Source: Setophaga petechia
Lineage: Eukaryota > Chordata > Aves > Passeriformes > Parulidae
Direction of reading: 5' to 3'
Assembly: GCA_024362935.1 (NCBI GenBank)
Contig: JANCRA010000028.1
Location: 5,430,501 to 5,494,500 of the forward strand
DNA: 64,000 nt
The position numbers and the translations under genes were made by a program. A model generated the notes under the pieces. It was not told where the DNA came from, ran no database searches, and worked only from the letters and a program-made list of their open reading frames with translations. Shown piece after piece: positions 46,193-59,617 of the stretch. How positions within the stretch are numbered: the stretch's first letter is position 1; each line of letters begins with the position of its first letter.

Positions 46193-49100
46193 ATGGTGCG
46201 TGCCGGAGCCATGGGTGACGGTTACGCACCTTTGACTGCGCTTGTCCTGCTGCTGGCCGCCGTGGCTGTCTGCTGGGCCCTTGGCCTCTGGCAGCCATGG
46301 AGGCGGCAAGCAGGGACAGAGAAGAGGCGCAAGCGCCCCGGGGTCCGGCCCAGAGGCTCACGCAGGAACCGGGGAGCCCCTGCGGCTCCCAGGCCCTGCA
46401 GGCCTCGGGCTACCCCTCGCAAGCGGCCAGGTGCTCCCGCCAGCACCCTGGGCAGCTCCTGCAGCTGCGGCCCCTGCGTGGCAGTGGGCCGAGAGCTGCA
46501 GGAACTGATGCAGCTGCTCTGGGCTGGCAGTGGGACATCTGAGCCGCTCTACTCTGGGATGTGGCGGGCCCTGTGGAAAGAGCTGCGGGAGCTGGTGAGG
46601 CGAGGCCACCTGCCCTGCTGTGGCTCGTCCCGCTCCCCCAGGCGCCGCCATCCCATGAGGAGGCAGCTCCCAGGAAGAGTCTCCATCTCTGGGAGGGCCT
46701 CGAGCCTTGCAAGGATGGCACGGCAGACGACACCCGCCATCCTTGCAAGAAGCTCAGGCTGTCAGAGATCCTCCATCCTGCCAGGAGCCTCGGCTACCTC
46801 TGACAGCCTCCATCCTTCAGAGAGGCTCAGTGAGACCTGTCAGCCTGCAGCAAGTGCAGAGCCCGCGGACAGGTCTCCCGGCTCCCTTGGACCCTTGGAC
46901 TTGGACAAGACGGGCACAACCCTGAGCGTTGTCGTGGCCAGGGAAAGCCCGGGAGTCCAAGTGGGAGCCCAGCCCGATGCAGGGGAGCCATCTCAGGAGC
47001 AGGTGGCTCGGGAGCAGCAAGCGTCCTGCAGCCGGCACTTGTCGGCCCACAGCTGCCAGGACGCTGTGCCGGCTGTGCCAGCGGGCTGCAGCCCGTGCCG
47101 GGTGGAGGAGACGAGCCTCGAGACACCTGGGCACCTCCATCTCGAGGAAGCTGCTCCGAAACAGCCACCGACTGCCAAGGAGGCCCTAATAGAAGGTGAG
47201 ATCTTCTGAGGAGCTGTCTGCAGCTCCCCTGGGGCTCTTCAGGGCCATTGCCAGGCCAGGCCCTCTGAGAGCAGCCTAGTCCCTGGCTGTTCTCAGTGCC
47301 TCTGATGGCTTCAAAAATCCCCTGCGTGGTTTGCAGCTGCTCCTGGGACCCCCCTGCGCGACAGCTCGGGCTGCAGCCCCGGCCGCGCACAAGAGCAGAG
47401 CGCAGGCCACGAGGCCGGGGCCAGCGCCGGTGCCGCCGTGCCCCCCTGCAGCGGGGCTCCTGCAGCCGCCTGTGCGCGCTGCCCGGGCCCGGCCGTGCCG
47501 CTCGCCAGCCCCTCGGCTGCAGGGCGGTGGCCGCTGCCCGGCGCGCGGCAGGGAGCAGGTGAGAGCAGCGCGGCCCGCGGGGGCCGGCCCCTGCCCTGGC
47601 GGGCACTGGGCGGGGGGGGGGGGTTCCTGGGCGCAGCGCTGACGCCTCGCTCTCGGCCTTTTGCAGGGCAAAAGAAGGAGCTGCAGGAGCTCTACCAGCT
47701 GGGCCCGCAGCTGGGCAGGGGCGGCTTCGGCACCGTTTTCGCGGGCAGCCGCCTGGCGGACGGTAGCCCGGTAAGTGGGCGGCACGGGCGGGCGCGGGCG
47801 GAGGCTCCGGGCCGGGGCTGGGCGGGGCTGGAGCTCAGCCCCCTGTGTCCGTGCCTTGCAGGTGGCTCTCAAGCGCGTGGCCCGGGAGAGCGTCCTGCGC
47901 TGGGACGAGCGCGTGAGTGAGCGGGGCCAGCGGGCCGGGGCGGGCCGGGGCGGGCAGGGATAAGGCCGGGGAGGGCCCCGAGGGAGGGCGCCGAGGCACG
48001 GCGGGGGCGGCGGGCGTGGGCTCAGCGCGCGAGGCGGAGCGCGGCGGGCCCGCGGATGCCGAACGCCGGGGCCGGCTCCAGGCGGGGGGACAGCTGCCAA
48101 GCGTGCCCTGGGCGGGAGGGATCCCGAGCAGCACGGAGGCTGCCCGAGGGGACACCGGGGCATGCCGGGCAGGGGGCAGTGGAGGCACAGGGCAGCACCA
48201 GGCCTGGCGCAGGCAATGTCTCGTCCTCGCAGCCCGACGGCACCCGTGTTCCGCTGGAGATCGTGCTGATGGAGAAGGTGGGCTCCGGCTGCCGCAGCAT
48301 CATCCAGCTCCTGGACTGGTTCGAGCTGCCTGACAGCTTCGTGCTGGTCCTGGAGCGTCCGGAGCGGTCGCGGGATCTGCTGGAGCTGCTGCGGGAGCAG
48401 CAGTTCCTGAGCGAGGAGGCGGCGCGCTGGCTTTTCTGCCAGGTGCTGGAGGCCGTGTGGCACTGCACCGCCTGCGGCGTCTGGCACGGCGACATCAAGG
48501 CGGAGAACCTCCTCGTGGACCCGGACACTGGCAGCCTGAAGCTCATCGACTTCGGTTGCGGCACCTTCTTCCACGGCCACACCTGCAGGGATGTTGCCGG
48601 TGAGCCCGCGGCCCGGGCCCTGCTGCCTCTGCCAGGCACTGCACCGTGCCATTCCCTCCTGGGCTGTGGGTGCGGCATTCAGCCGGCTGCCGGCTGCCCT
48701 GTGCCCCGGGGCAGGTGCTGTGCCCCAGGAGCCGGCTGCTGGCCTTGCCGACAGAGGGGGGCTGCAAAAGCCAGGCCCCGGCCCCTCGGCTTGGCAGGCC
48801 TGCTTGGGCTTGTGCCGCTCTTCTGGCCTTCTCTGCCTTGCAGAGCGGTTTCCTGGCTTTGGCCAATTGCCTGCGGGTGCCGGGTGGCCTTGGGGGAAGT
48901 TGTGGCCGCAGGTGCGGGCCCTGCCTCTGGCAGGAGGCCGGCGCCAGGCTCTGGAAGGCAGCAGCCTGCGCCCGACCAGCGCCGCCTGTCTCCCCTAGGA
49001 ACACGGATGTACTGCTCGCCCGAGTGGATCCGCCTGGGCTCCTACCGCAAGGAGCCGGCGACCATCTGGTCCCTGGGCGTGCTGCTCTATGTCATGGTCT

Positions 49101-49458
49101 GCGGGTGCTTCCCCTTCCGGGACGACCATGACATCGTGTGGGGGCAGCTCTTCTTCTGGCGGCAGGTGTCTCCAGGTTGGTGTGGGCCTCAAGCACGCTG
49201 GGCTGGAGGAGGTGGCCGTGTCCTGCCGTGCCGCTGTCCCGCCAAGGGCAGCTCTGAGCACTCGCAGCCTGGCCCGGCTTCTGCGGGCACTGCCGGGCGC
49301 GGCCGGGCAGGAGCCTCGTGCCAGTGAGCGGCGCTTTCTGCCTTCTCTCCCCAGAGTGCCAGCACCTGATCACCTGGTGTTTGGGCAAGCACCCCCTGGA
49401 GCGGGCCAATCTGGAGGACATCTGGCGCCACCCTTGGGTGTGGGGCTGGCGCCTTTGA
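46193..49458 (+). CDS. PIM-like kinase copy 10
   Basis: Exons: 46193-47195, 47337-47558, 47667-47770, 47862-47912, 48233-48599, 48999-49175, 49355-49458; 675 residues, intact. Type C without private coding changes, so it can serve as the reference for that type. Its intron 2 is 108 bases, a multiple of three, and open from exon 2 through exon 3 (47438-47920). This is the only copy in which intron 2 retention would keep the kinase frame; it is caused by the length of the G-run. Confidence 0.82.
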
Positions 49459-51275
49459 TGCCCGGCTGGAGCCCCTGCAGCACCCAGTCACCGAGTCCCA
49501 CGCAGGACCGAGGGCCGGAAAAATAAACCAGCCACCAACCCATTGCGGGCTGTCACGACTGGTCCTTGTTAGCAACTGCGGCTAAAGAAACCTCTTGGCA
49601 AAAGGGGAAATCAGAGTGTTCCCTCCTGCCTTGGCCAAGGTTTTGATGCCTCTCCTCCATGTAGGTGGTTTTGTGTCTTCAAGCTCAGGCTGGAGTACTG
49701 CTAGGAGTGGCTTTAGCAAGGCGAGAAATGCAACAGTGAACCAACAGCTTCCCTTTCCAACTGACAAAGCAACTTGGGTTCACCTGAAGTGCCACAAGGG
49801 CCTGTGTGTGCGTTCCAAGGGCCACCGGGTGGCAGGAACAGAGACCTTGCTCCTCTCCAAAGCTGTAGAACAATTAGCAGTGGCAAAATGTGATTTTGGG
49901 TTAAGCCCTGACAAAATTGTTCCTCATTCGTCCCCAGAAATGGGAAGCTGGGCTGGGCCTTTGACCTGCTGGGACTGCAGCGTTGTCGGTCATAGGCATG
50001 GAGCCCACGGGAAATGCTGAGGTTCTGGAGTCATTCCCATCATGCTGGGATCGTTATACCACCCCACCCCACCCCACCATCCCCCCCCCAAAAATAAAAA
50101 ATCACGGTTTGCCCTGAAATGGCGGCTCCTCCTCACCCTGTTGGTCATTATGAGGGGACATTGGGCTCTGGCTGGGGATGGAAATGCTCCCAAAGGGCCT
50201 TGAACTCCTGCGGGAATTGGGCCAGCAAGGAGGTGGCACTGAGCCTTTCAGGGAATTGTGGGGAAAGAGAAGGTCCCCTCTGAGCCTCCTTTTGTCCAGG
50301 ATGACAGAAACTGTGCTTGGAATGACCGCCTTTGTTTGTATTTACAGAACCTGAGACGCACAGTGAGTGCTTCTGGGGAGGAGGGAGGTGTGTGGGGTAT
50401 GCAGCCAACAAATAACGATGGTTAGTAATGGTTTTGTTGACCAACAGTGTAAAGGCCATTGCCATGGGCCTCATGGAGCTCATGGGCTCAGCAGCCACAG
50501 TCCCTGTGGAGATCAAGTCTGCCAGGCTCTCTGTGGGTGTCTGACACTCAGCTCAGCCCTCCGCGGCTCTGTAGCCTCGCCAGGGCCAGCAGGGTCCCGA
50601 TGCCCAAAGGCACACAAAGCATCCTCCCAGCACAGGCTGAGCCACTCAGGGTGGCAGAATCCTGTGGCAATTCAGCTCTCTGAGCATCCTCTCTGCTTTT
50701 AGACGGTCCCAGTGCCCTTGTCCCACAGACATTGGCTCTGCCAAGTACCACTGCCTTCTCTAGGTGCTGACGGGCATCAAACAGTGGAGGCACTGTGCTG
50801 TGAGGGACAGCGATCTTTTATTTGGGGTGGCTGGGGACAAGCTGGACCAGAATAAATAGCCATGAGATGTGGCTTTGGATGGGATTCATCCCGATACGTC
50901 CCAGTGGGATCCCCTTCAAACATGTAGCCAAGGTCCTGAAAGCCCAAGGAGGTCCATGCTGGCTCAGGGCTCTCCAGCTGTATGTGACTTGAAAGGAAGG
51001 CTTTGGAACTATCCAGGAAACTCCATCCTTTCAATCAAACCATGATAGCAGGAAAAATGAAGGGAAGGTCATCGTGGGCACTACTGGGAAGTGATGGAAA
51101 GACACAGCAGCCAGCCATGGGGGGAGGCGGGGCCATGATGGCACACAGGGGAGGAGCCCTGCGGTGGGGCAGGTCTGTGGTGTCACACACTGTCCTGGCC
51201 ACAGCACTGTGACATCATTGTGCCTATATGCCTATATAATCCGGGCCAGCCCCCGCAGCTGCCAGTGCAGTTGCG
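49459..51275 (+). other. Spacer between copies 10 and 11
   Basis: Poly(A) signal 49522-49527; CCCCA/poly-C tract 50059-50101; probable CR1 fragment 50244-50307 (minus); invariant block about 50328-51106; copy 11 promoter. It shares GGCCAAGG near 49634 and CGTTATACC near 50052 with copies 4 and 12. Confidence 0.7.
51210..51239 (+). promoter_or_regulatory. Core promoter of copy 11
   Basis: CRE-like site 51210-51217 and TATATAA 51233-51239; upstream CCACAG form. Confidence 0.65.
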
Positions 51276-54200
51276 ATGGTGCGTGCCGGAGCCATGGGTG
51301 ACGGTTACGCACCTTTGACTGCGCTTGTCCTGCTGCTGGCCGCCGTGGCTGTCTGCTGGGCCCTTGGCCTCTGGCAGCCATGGAGGCGGCAAGCAGGGAC
51401 AGAGAAGAGGCGCAAGCGCCCCGGGGTCCGGCCCAGAGGCTCACGCAGGAACCGGGGAGCCCCTGCGGCTCCCAGGCCCTGCAGGCCTCGGGCTACCCCT
51501 CGCAAGCGGCCAGGTGCTCCCGCCAGCACCCTGGGCAGCTCCTGCAGCTGCGGCCCCTGCGTGGCAGTGGGCCGAGAGCTGCAGGAACTGATGCAGCTGC
51601 TCTGGGCTGGCAGTGGGACATCTGAGCCGCTCTACTCTGGGATGTGGCGGGCCCTGTGGAAAGAGCTGCGGGAGCTGGTGAGGCGAGGCCACCTGCCCTG
51701 CTGTGGCTCGTCCCGCTCCCCCAGGCGCCGCCATCCCATGAGGAGGCAGCTCCCAGGAAGAGTCTCCATCTCTGGGAGGGCCTCGAGCCTTGCAAGGATG
51801 GCACGGCAGACGACACCCGCCATCCTTGCAAGAAGCTCAGGCTGTCAGAGATCCTCCATCCTGCCAGGAGCCTCGGCTACCTCTGACAGCCTCCATCCTT
51901 CAGAGAGGCTCAGTGAGACCTGTCAGCCTGCAGCAAGTGCAGAGCCCGCGGACAGGTCTCCCGGCTCCCTTGGACCCTTGGACTTGGACAAGACGGGCAC
52001 AACCCTGAGCGTTGTCGTGGCCAGGGAAAGCCCGGGAGTCCAAGTGGGAGCCCAGCCCGATGCAGGGGAGCCATCTCAGGAGCAGGTGGCTCGGGAGCAG
52101 CAAGCGTCCTGCAGCCGGCACTTGTCGGCCCACAGCTGCCAGGACGCTGTGCCGGCTGTGCCAGCGGGCTGCAGCCCGTGCCGGGTGGAGGAGACGAGCC
52201 TCGAGACACCTGGGCACCTCCATCTCGAGGAAGCTGCTCCGAAACAGCCACCGACTGCCAAGGAGGCCCTAATAGAAGGTGAGATCTTCTGAGGAGCTGT
52301 CTGCAGCTCCCCTGGGGCTCTTCAGGGCCATTGCCAGGCCAGGCCCTCTGAGAGCAGCCTAGTCCCTGGCTGTTCTCAGTGCCTCTGATGGCTTCAAAAA
52401 TCCCCTGCGTGGTTTGCAGCTGCTCCTGGGACCCCCCTGCGCGACAGCTCGGGCTGCAGCCCCGGCCGCGCACAAGAGCAGAGCGCAGGCCACGAGGCCG
52501 GGGCCAGCGCCGGTGCCGCCGTGCCCCCCTGCAGCGGGGCTCCTGCAGCCGCCTGTGCGCGCTGCCCGGGCCCGGCCGTGCCGCTCGCCAGCCCCTCGGC
52601 TGCAGGGCGGTGGCCGCTGCCCGGCGCGCGGCAGGGAGCAGGTGAGAGCAGCGCGGCCCGCGGGGGCCGGCCCCTGCCCTGGCGGGTACTGGGCGGGGGG
52701 GGTTCCTGGGCGCAGCGCTGACGCCTCGCTCTCGGCCTTTTGCAGGGCAAAAGAAGGAGCTGCAGGAGCTCTACCAGCTGGGCCCGCAGCTGGGCAGGGG
52801 CGGCTTCGGCACCGTTTTCGCGGGCAGCCGCCTGGCGGACGGTAGCCCGGTAAGTGGGCGGCACGGGCGGGCGCGGGCGGAGGCTCCGGGCCGGGGCTGG
52901 GCGGGGCTGGAGCTCAGCCCCCTGTGTCCGTGCCTTGCAGGTGGCTCTCAAGCGCGTGGCCCGGGAGAGCGTCCTGCGCTGGGACGAGCGCGTGAGTGAG
53001 CGGGGCCAGCGGGCCGGGGCGGGCCGGGGCGGGCAGGGATAAGGCCGGGGAGGGCCCCGAGGGAGGGCGCCGAGGCACGGCGGGGGCGGCGGGCGTGGGC
53101 TCAGCGCGCGAGGCGGAGCGCGGCGGGCCCGCGGATGCCGAACGCCGGGGCCGGCTCCAGGCGGGGGGACAGCTGCCAAGCGTGCCCTGGGCGGGAGGGA
53201 TCCCGAGCAGCACGGAGGCTGCCCGAGGGGACACCGGGGCATGCCGGGCAGGGGGCAGTGGAGGCACAGGGCAGCACCAGGCCTGGCGCAGGCAATGTCT
53301 CGTCCTCGCAGCCCGACGGCACCCGTGTTCCGCTGGAGATCGTGCTCATGGAGAAGGTGGGCTCCGGCTGCCGCAGCATCATCCAGCTCCTGGACTGGTT
53401 CGAGCTGCCTGACAGCTTCGTGCTGGTCCTGGAGCGTCCGGAGCGGTCGCGGGATCTGCTGGAGCTGCTGCGGGAGCAGCAGTTCCTGAGCGAGGAGGCG
53501 GCGCGCTGGCTTTTCTGCCAGGTGCTGGAGGCCGTGTGGCACTGCACCGCCTGCGGCGTCTGGCACGGCGACATCAAGGCGGAGAACCTCCTCGTGGACC
53601 CGGACACTGGCAGCCTGAAGCTCATCGACTTCGGTTGCGGCACCTTCTTCCACGGCCACACCTGCAGGGATGTTGCCGGTGAGCCCGCGGCCCGGGCCCT
53701 GCTGCCTCTGCCAGGCACTGCACCGTGCCATTCCCTCCTGGGCTGTGGGTGCGGCATTCAGCCGGCTGCCGGCTGCCCTGTGCCCCGGGGCAGGTGCTGT
53801 GCCCCAGGAGCCGGCTGCTGGCCTTGCCGACAGAGGGGGGCTGCAAAAGCCAGGCCCCGGCCCCTCGGCTTGGCAGGCCTGCTTGGGCTTGGGCCGCTCT
53901 TCTGGCCTTCTCTGCCTTGCAGAGCGCTTTCCTGGCTTTGGCCAATTGTCTGCGGGTGCCGGGTGGCCTTGGGGGAAGTTGTGGCCGCAGGTGCGGGCCC
54001 TGCCTCTGGCAGGAGGCCGGCGCCAGGCTCTGGAAGGCAGCAGCCTGCGCCCGACCAGCGCCGCCTGTCTCCCCTAGGAACACGGATGTACTGCTCGCCC
54101 GAGTGGATCCGCCTGGGCTCCTACCGCAAGGAGCCGGCGACCATCTGGTCCCTGGGCGTGCTGCTCTATGTCATGGTCTGCGGGTGCTTCCCCTTCCGGG

Positions 54201-54537
54201 ACGACCATGACATCGTGTGGGGGCAGCTCTTCTTCTGGCGGCAGGTGTCTCCAGGTTGGTGTGGGCCTCAAGCACGCTGGGCTGGAGGAGGTGGCCGTGT
54301 CCTGCCGTGCCGCTGTCCCGCCAAGGGCAGCTCTGAGCACTCGCAGCCTGGCCCGGCTTCTGCGGGCACTGCCGGGCGCGGCCGGGCAGGAGCCTCGTGC
54401 CAGTGAGCGGCGCTTTCTGCCTTCTCTCCCCAGAGTGCCAGCACCTGATCACCTGGTGTTTGGGCAAGCACCCCCTGGACCGGGCCAATCTGGAGGACAT
54501 CTGGCGCCACCCTTGGGTGTGGGGCTGGCACCTTTGA
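51276..54537 (+). CDS. PIM-like kinase copy 11 (C/A mosaic)
   Basis: Exons: 51276-52278, 52420-52641, 52746-52849, 52941-52991, 53312-53678, 54078-54254, 54434-54537; 675 residues, intact. Exon 1 is type C (E43, S166, A328); from intron 2 on it follows the short G-run forms, uses CTC for L472, and ends as type A (D657, H674). It therefore looks recombinant, with a switch inside the gene. A private T-to-G lies in intron 5 at about 53892. Confidence 0.82.
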
Positions 54538-56355
54538 TGCCCGGCTGGAGCCCCTGCAGCACCCAGTCACCGAGTCCCACGCAGGACCGAGGGCCGGAAA
54601 AATAAACCAGCCACCAACCCATTGCGGGCTGTCACGACTGGTCCTTGTTAGCAACTGCGGCTAAAGAAACCTCTTGGCAAAAGGGGAAATCAGAGTGTTC
54701 CCTCCTGCCTTGGCCAAGGTTTTGATGCCTCTCCTCCATGTAGGTGGTTTTGTGTCTTCAAGCTCAGGCTGGAGTACTGCTAGGAGTGGCTTTAGCAAGG
54801 CGAGAAATGCAACAGTGAACCAACAGCTTCCCTTTCCAGCTGACAAAGCAACTTGGGTTCACCTGAAGTGCCACAAGGGCCTGTGTGTGCATTCCAAGGG
54901 CCACCGGGTGGCAGGAACAGAGACCTTGCTCCTCTCCAAAGCTGTAGAACAATTAGCAGTGGCAAAATGTGATTTTGGGTTAAGCCCTGACAAAATTGTT
55001 CCTCATTCGTCCCCAGAAATGGGAAGCTGGGCTGGGCCTTTGACCTGCTGGGACTGCAGCGTTGTCAGTCATAGGCATGGAGCCCACGGGAAATGCTGAG
55101 GTGCTGGAGTCATTCCCATCATGCTGGGATCATTGTACCACCCCACCCCACCCCACCATCCCCCCCCCCAAAAATAAAAAATCATGGTTTGCCCTGAAAT
55201 GGCGGCTCCTCCTCACCCTGTTGGTCATTATGAGGGGACATTGGGCTCTGGCAGGGGGTGGAAATGCTCCCAAAGGGCCTTGAACTCCTGCGGGAATTGG
55301 TCCAGCAAGGAGGTGGCACTGAGCCTTTCAGGGAATTGTGGGGAAAGAGAAGGTCCCCTCTGAGCCTCCTTTTGTCCAGGATGACAGAAACTGTGCTTGG
55401 AATGACCGCCTTTGTTTGTATTTACAGAACCTGAGACGCACAGTGAGTGCTTCTGGGGAGGAGGGAGGTGTGTGGGGTATGCAGCCAACAAATAACGATG
55501 GTTAGTAATGGTTTTGTTGACCAACAGTGTAAAGGCCATTGCCATGGGCCTCATGGAGCTCATGGGCTCAGCAGCCACAGTCCCTGTGGAGATCAAGTCT
55601 GCCAGGCTCTCTGTGGGTGTCTGACACTCAGCTCAGCCCTCCGCGGCTCTGTAGCCTCGCCAGGGCCAGCAGGGTCCCGATGCCCAAAGGCACACAAAGC
55701 ATCCTCCCAGCACAGGCTGAGCCACTCAGGGTGGCAGAATCCTGTGGCAATTCAGCTCTCTGAGCATCCTCTCTGCTTTTAGACGGTCCCAGTGCCCTTG
55801 TCCCACAGACATTGGCTCTGCCAAGTACCACTGCCTTCTCTAGGTGCTGACGGGCATCAAACAGTGGAGGCACTGTGCTGTGAGGGACAGCGATCTTTTA
55901 TTTGGGGTGGCTGGGGACAAGCTGGACCAGAATAAATAGCCATGAGATGTGGCTTTGGATGGGATTCATCCCGATACGTCCCAGTGGGATCCCCTTCAAA
56001 CATGTAGCCAAGGTCCTGAAAGCCCAAGGAGGTCCATGCTGGCTCAGGGCTCTCCAGCTGTATGTGACTTGAAAGGAAGGCTTTGGAACTATCCAGGAAA
56101 CTCCATCCTTTCAATCAAACCATGATAGCAGGAAAAATGAAGGGAAGGTCATCGTGGGCACTACTGGGAAGTGATGGAAAGACACAGCAGCCAGCCATGG
56201 GGGGAGGCGGGGCCATGATGGCACACAGGGGAGGAGCCCTGCGGTGGGGCAGGTCTGTGGTGTCACACACTGTCCTGGCCACAGCACTGTGACATCATTG
56301 TGCCTATATGCCTATATAATCCGGGCCAGCCCCCGCAGCTGCCAGTGCAGTTGCG
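54538..56355 (+). other. Spacer between copies 11 and 12
   Basis: Poly(A) signal 54601-54606; CCCCA/poly-C tract 55138-55181; probable CR1 fragment 55324-55387 (minus); invariant block about 55408-56186; copy 12 promoter. Confidence 0.7.
56290..56319 (+). promoter_or_regulatory. Core promoter of copy 12
   Basis: CRE-like site 56290-56297 and TATATAA 56313-56319; upstream CCACAG form. Confidence 0.65.
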
Positions 56356-59300
56356 ATGGTGCGTGCCGGAGCCATGGGTGACGGTTACGCACCTTTGACT
56401 GCGCTTGTCCTGCTGCTGGCCGCCGTGGCTGTCTGCTGGGCCCTTGGCCTCTGGCAGCCATGGAGGCGGCAAGCAGGGACAGCGAAGAGGCGCAAGCGCC
56501 CCGGGGTCCGGCCCAGAGGCTCACGCAGGAACCGGGGAGCCCCTGCGGCTCCCAGGCCCTGCAGGCCTCGGGCTACCCCTCGCAAGCGGCCAGGTGCTCC
56601 CGCCAGCACCCTGGGCAGCTCCTGCAGCTGCGGCCCCTGCGTGGCAGTGGGCCGAGAGCTGCAGGAACTGATGCAGCTGCTCTGGGCTGGCAGTGGGACA
56701 TCTGAGCCGCTCTACTCTGGGATGTGGCGGGCCCTGTGGAAAGAGCTGCGGGAGCTGGTGAGGCGAGGCCACCTGCCCTGCTGTGGCTCGTCCCGCTCCC
56801 CCAGGCGCCGCCATCCCATGAGGAGGCAGCTCCCAGGAAGAGTCTCCATCTCTGGGAGGGCCTCGAGCCTTGCAAGGATGGCACGGCAGACGACACCCGC
56901 CATCCTTGCAAGAAGCTCAGGCTGTCAGAGATCCTCCATCCTGCCAGGAGCCTCGGCTACCTCTGACAGCCTCCATCCTTCAGAGAGGCTCAGTGAGACC
57001 TGTCAGCCTGCAGCAAGTGCAGAGCCCGCGGACAGGTCTCCCGGCTCCCTTGGACCCTTGGACTTGGACAAGACGGGCACAACCCTGAGCGTTGTCGTGG
57101 CCAGGGAAAGCCCGGGAGTCCAAGTGGGAGCCCAGCCCGATGCAGGGGAGCCATCTCAGGAGCAGGTGGCTCGGGAGCAGCAAGCGTCCTGCAGCCGGCA
57201 CTTGTCGGCCCACAGCTGCCAGGACGCTGTGCCGGCTGTGCCAGCGGGCTGCAGCCCGTGCCGGGTGGAGGAGACGAGCCTCGAGACACCTGGGCACCTC
57301 CATCTCGAGGAAGCTGCTCCGAGACAGCCACCGACTCCCAAGGAGGCCCTAATAGAAGGTGAGATCTTCTGAGGAGCTGTCTGCAGCTCCCCTGGGGCTC
57401 TTCAGGGCCATTGCCAGGCCAGGCCCTCTGAGAGCAGCCTAGTCCCTGGCTGTTCTCAGTGCCTCTGATGGCTTCAAAAATCCCCTGCGTGGTTTGCAGC
57501 TGCTCCTGGGACCCCCCTGCGCGACAGCTCGGGCTGCAGCCCCGGCCGCGCACAAGAGCAGAGCGCAGGCCACGAGGCCGGGGCCAGCGCCGGTGCCGCC
57601 GTGCCCCCCTGCAGCGGGGCTCCTGCAGCCGCCTGTGCGCGCTGCCCGGGCCCGGCCGTGCCGCTCGCCAGCCCCTCGGCTGCAGGGCGGTGGCCGCTGC
57701 CCGGCGCGCGGCAGGGAGCAGGTGAGAGCAGCGCGGCCCGCGGGGGCCGGCCCCTGCCCTGGCGGGTACTGGGCGGGGGGGGTTCCTGGGCGCAGCGCTG
57801 ACGCCTCGCTCTCGGCCTTTTGCAGGGCAAAAGAAGGAGCTGCAGGAGCTCTACCAGCTGGGCCCGCAGCTGGGCAGGGGCGGCTTCGGCACCGTTTTCG
57901 CGGGCAGCCGCCTGGCGGACGGTAGCCCGGTAAGTGGGCGGCACGGGCGGGCGCGGGCGGAGGCTCCGGGCCGGGGCTGGGCGGGGCTGGAGCTCAGCCC
58001 CCTGTGTCCGTGCCTTGCAGGTGGCTCTCAAGCGCGTGGCCCGGGAGAGCGTCCTGCGCTGGGACGAGCGCGTGAGTGAGCGGGGCCAGCGGGCCGGGGC
58101 GGGCCGGGGCGGGCAGGGATAAGGCCGGGGAGGGCCCCGAGGGAGGGCGCCGAGGCACGGCGGGGGCGGCGGGCGTGGGCTCAGCGCGCGAGGCGGAGCG
58201 CGGCGGGCCCGCGGATGCCGAACGCCGGGGCCGGCTCCAGGCGGGGGGACAGCTGCCAAGCGTGCCCTGGGCGGGAGGGATCCCGAGCAGCACGGAGGCT
58301 GCCCGAGGGGACACCGGGGCATGCCGGGCAGGGGGCAGTGGAGGCACAGGGCAGCACCAGGCCTGGCGCAGGCAATGTCTCGTCCTCGCAGCCCGACGGC
58401 ACCCGTGTTCCGCTGGAGATCGTGCTGATGGAGAAGGTGGGCTCCGGCTGCCGCAGCATCATCCAGCTCCTGGACTGGTTCGAGCTGCCTGACAGCTTCG
58501 TGCTGGTCCTGGAGCGTCCGGAGCGGTCGCGGGATCTGCTGGAGCTGCTGCGGGAGCAGCAGTTCCTGAGCGAGGAGGCGGCGCGCTGGCTTTTCTGCCA
58601 GGTGCTGGAGGCCGTGTGGCACTGCACCGCCTGCGGCGTCTGGCACGGCGACATCAAGGCGGAGAACCTCCTCGTGGACCCGGACACTGGCAGCCTGAAG
58701 CTCATCGACTTCGGTTGCGGCACCTTCTTCCACGGCCACACCTGCAGGGATGTTGCCGGTGAGCCCGCGGCCCGGGCCCTGCTGCCTCTGCCAGGCACTG
58801 CACCGTGCCATTCCCTCCTGGGCTGTGGGTGCGGCATTCAGCCGGCTGCCGGCTGCCCTGTGCCCCGGGGCAGGTGCTGTGCCCCAGGAGCCGGCTGCTG
58901 GCCTTGCCGACAGAGGGGGGCTGCAAAAGCCAGGCCCCGGCCCCTCGGCTTGGCAGGCCTGCTTGGGCTTGTGCCGCTCTTCTGGCCTTCTCTGCCTTGC
59001 AGAGCGCTTTCCTGGCTTTGGCCAATTGCCTGCGGGTGCCGGGTGGCCTTGGGGGAAGTTGTGGCCGCAGGTGCGGGCCCTGCCTCTGGCAGGAGGCCGG
59101 CGCCAGGCTCTGGAAGGCAGCAGCCTGCGCCCGACCAGCGCCGCCTGTCTCCCCTAGGAACACGGATGTACTGCTCGCCCGAGTGGATCCGCCTGGGCTC
59201 CTACCGCAAGGAGCCGGCGACCATCTGGTCCCTGGGCGTGCTGCTCTATGTCATGGTCTGCGGGTGCTTCCCCTTCCGGGACGACCATGACATCGTGTGG

Positions 59301-59617
59301 GGGCAGCTCTTCTTCTGGCGGCAGGTGTCTCCAGGTTGGTGTGGGCCTCAAGCACGCTGGGCTGGAGGAGGTGGCCGTGTCCTGCCGTGCCGCTGTCCCG
59401 CCAAGGGCAGCTCTGAGCACTCGCAGCCTGGCCCGGCTTCTGCGGGCACTGCCGGGCGCGGCCGGGCAGGAGCCTCGTGCCAGTGAGCGGCGCTTTCTGC
59501 CTTCTCTCCCCAGAGTGCCAGCACCTGATCACCTGGTGTTTGGGCAAGCACCCCCTGGAGCGGGCCAATCTGGAGGACATCTGGCGCCACCCTTGGGTGT
59601 GGGGCTGGCGCCTTTGA
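56356..59617 (+). CDS. PIM-like kinase copy 12
   Basis: Exons: 56356-57358, 57500-57721, 57826-57929, 58021-58071, 58392-58758, 59158-59334, 59514-59617; 675 residues, intact. It is mixed: A23 with the GCG codon for A43 (type B-like), S166 and P328 (type A-like), CTG for L472 and E657/R674 (type C-like). A private AAA-to-AGA makes K323 Arg. Intron 2 has the short G-run and intron 5 is 399 bases and open. Confidence 0.82.
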
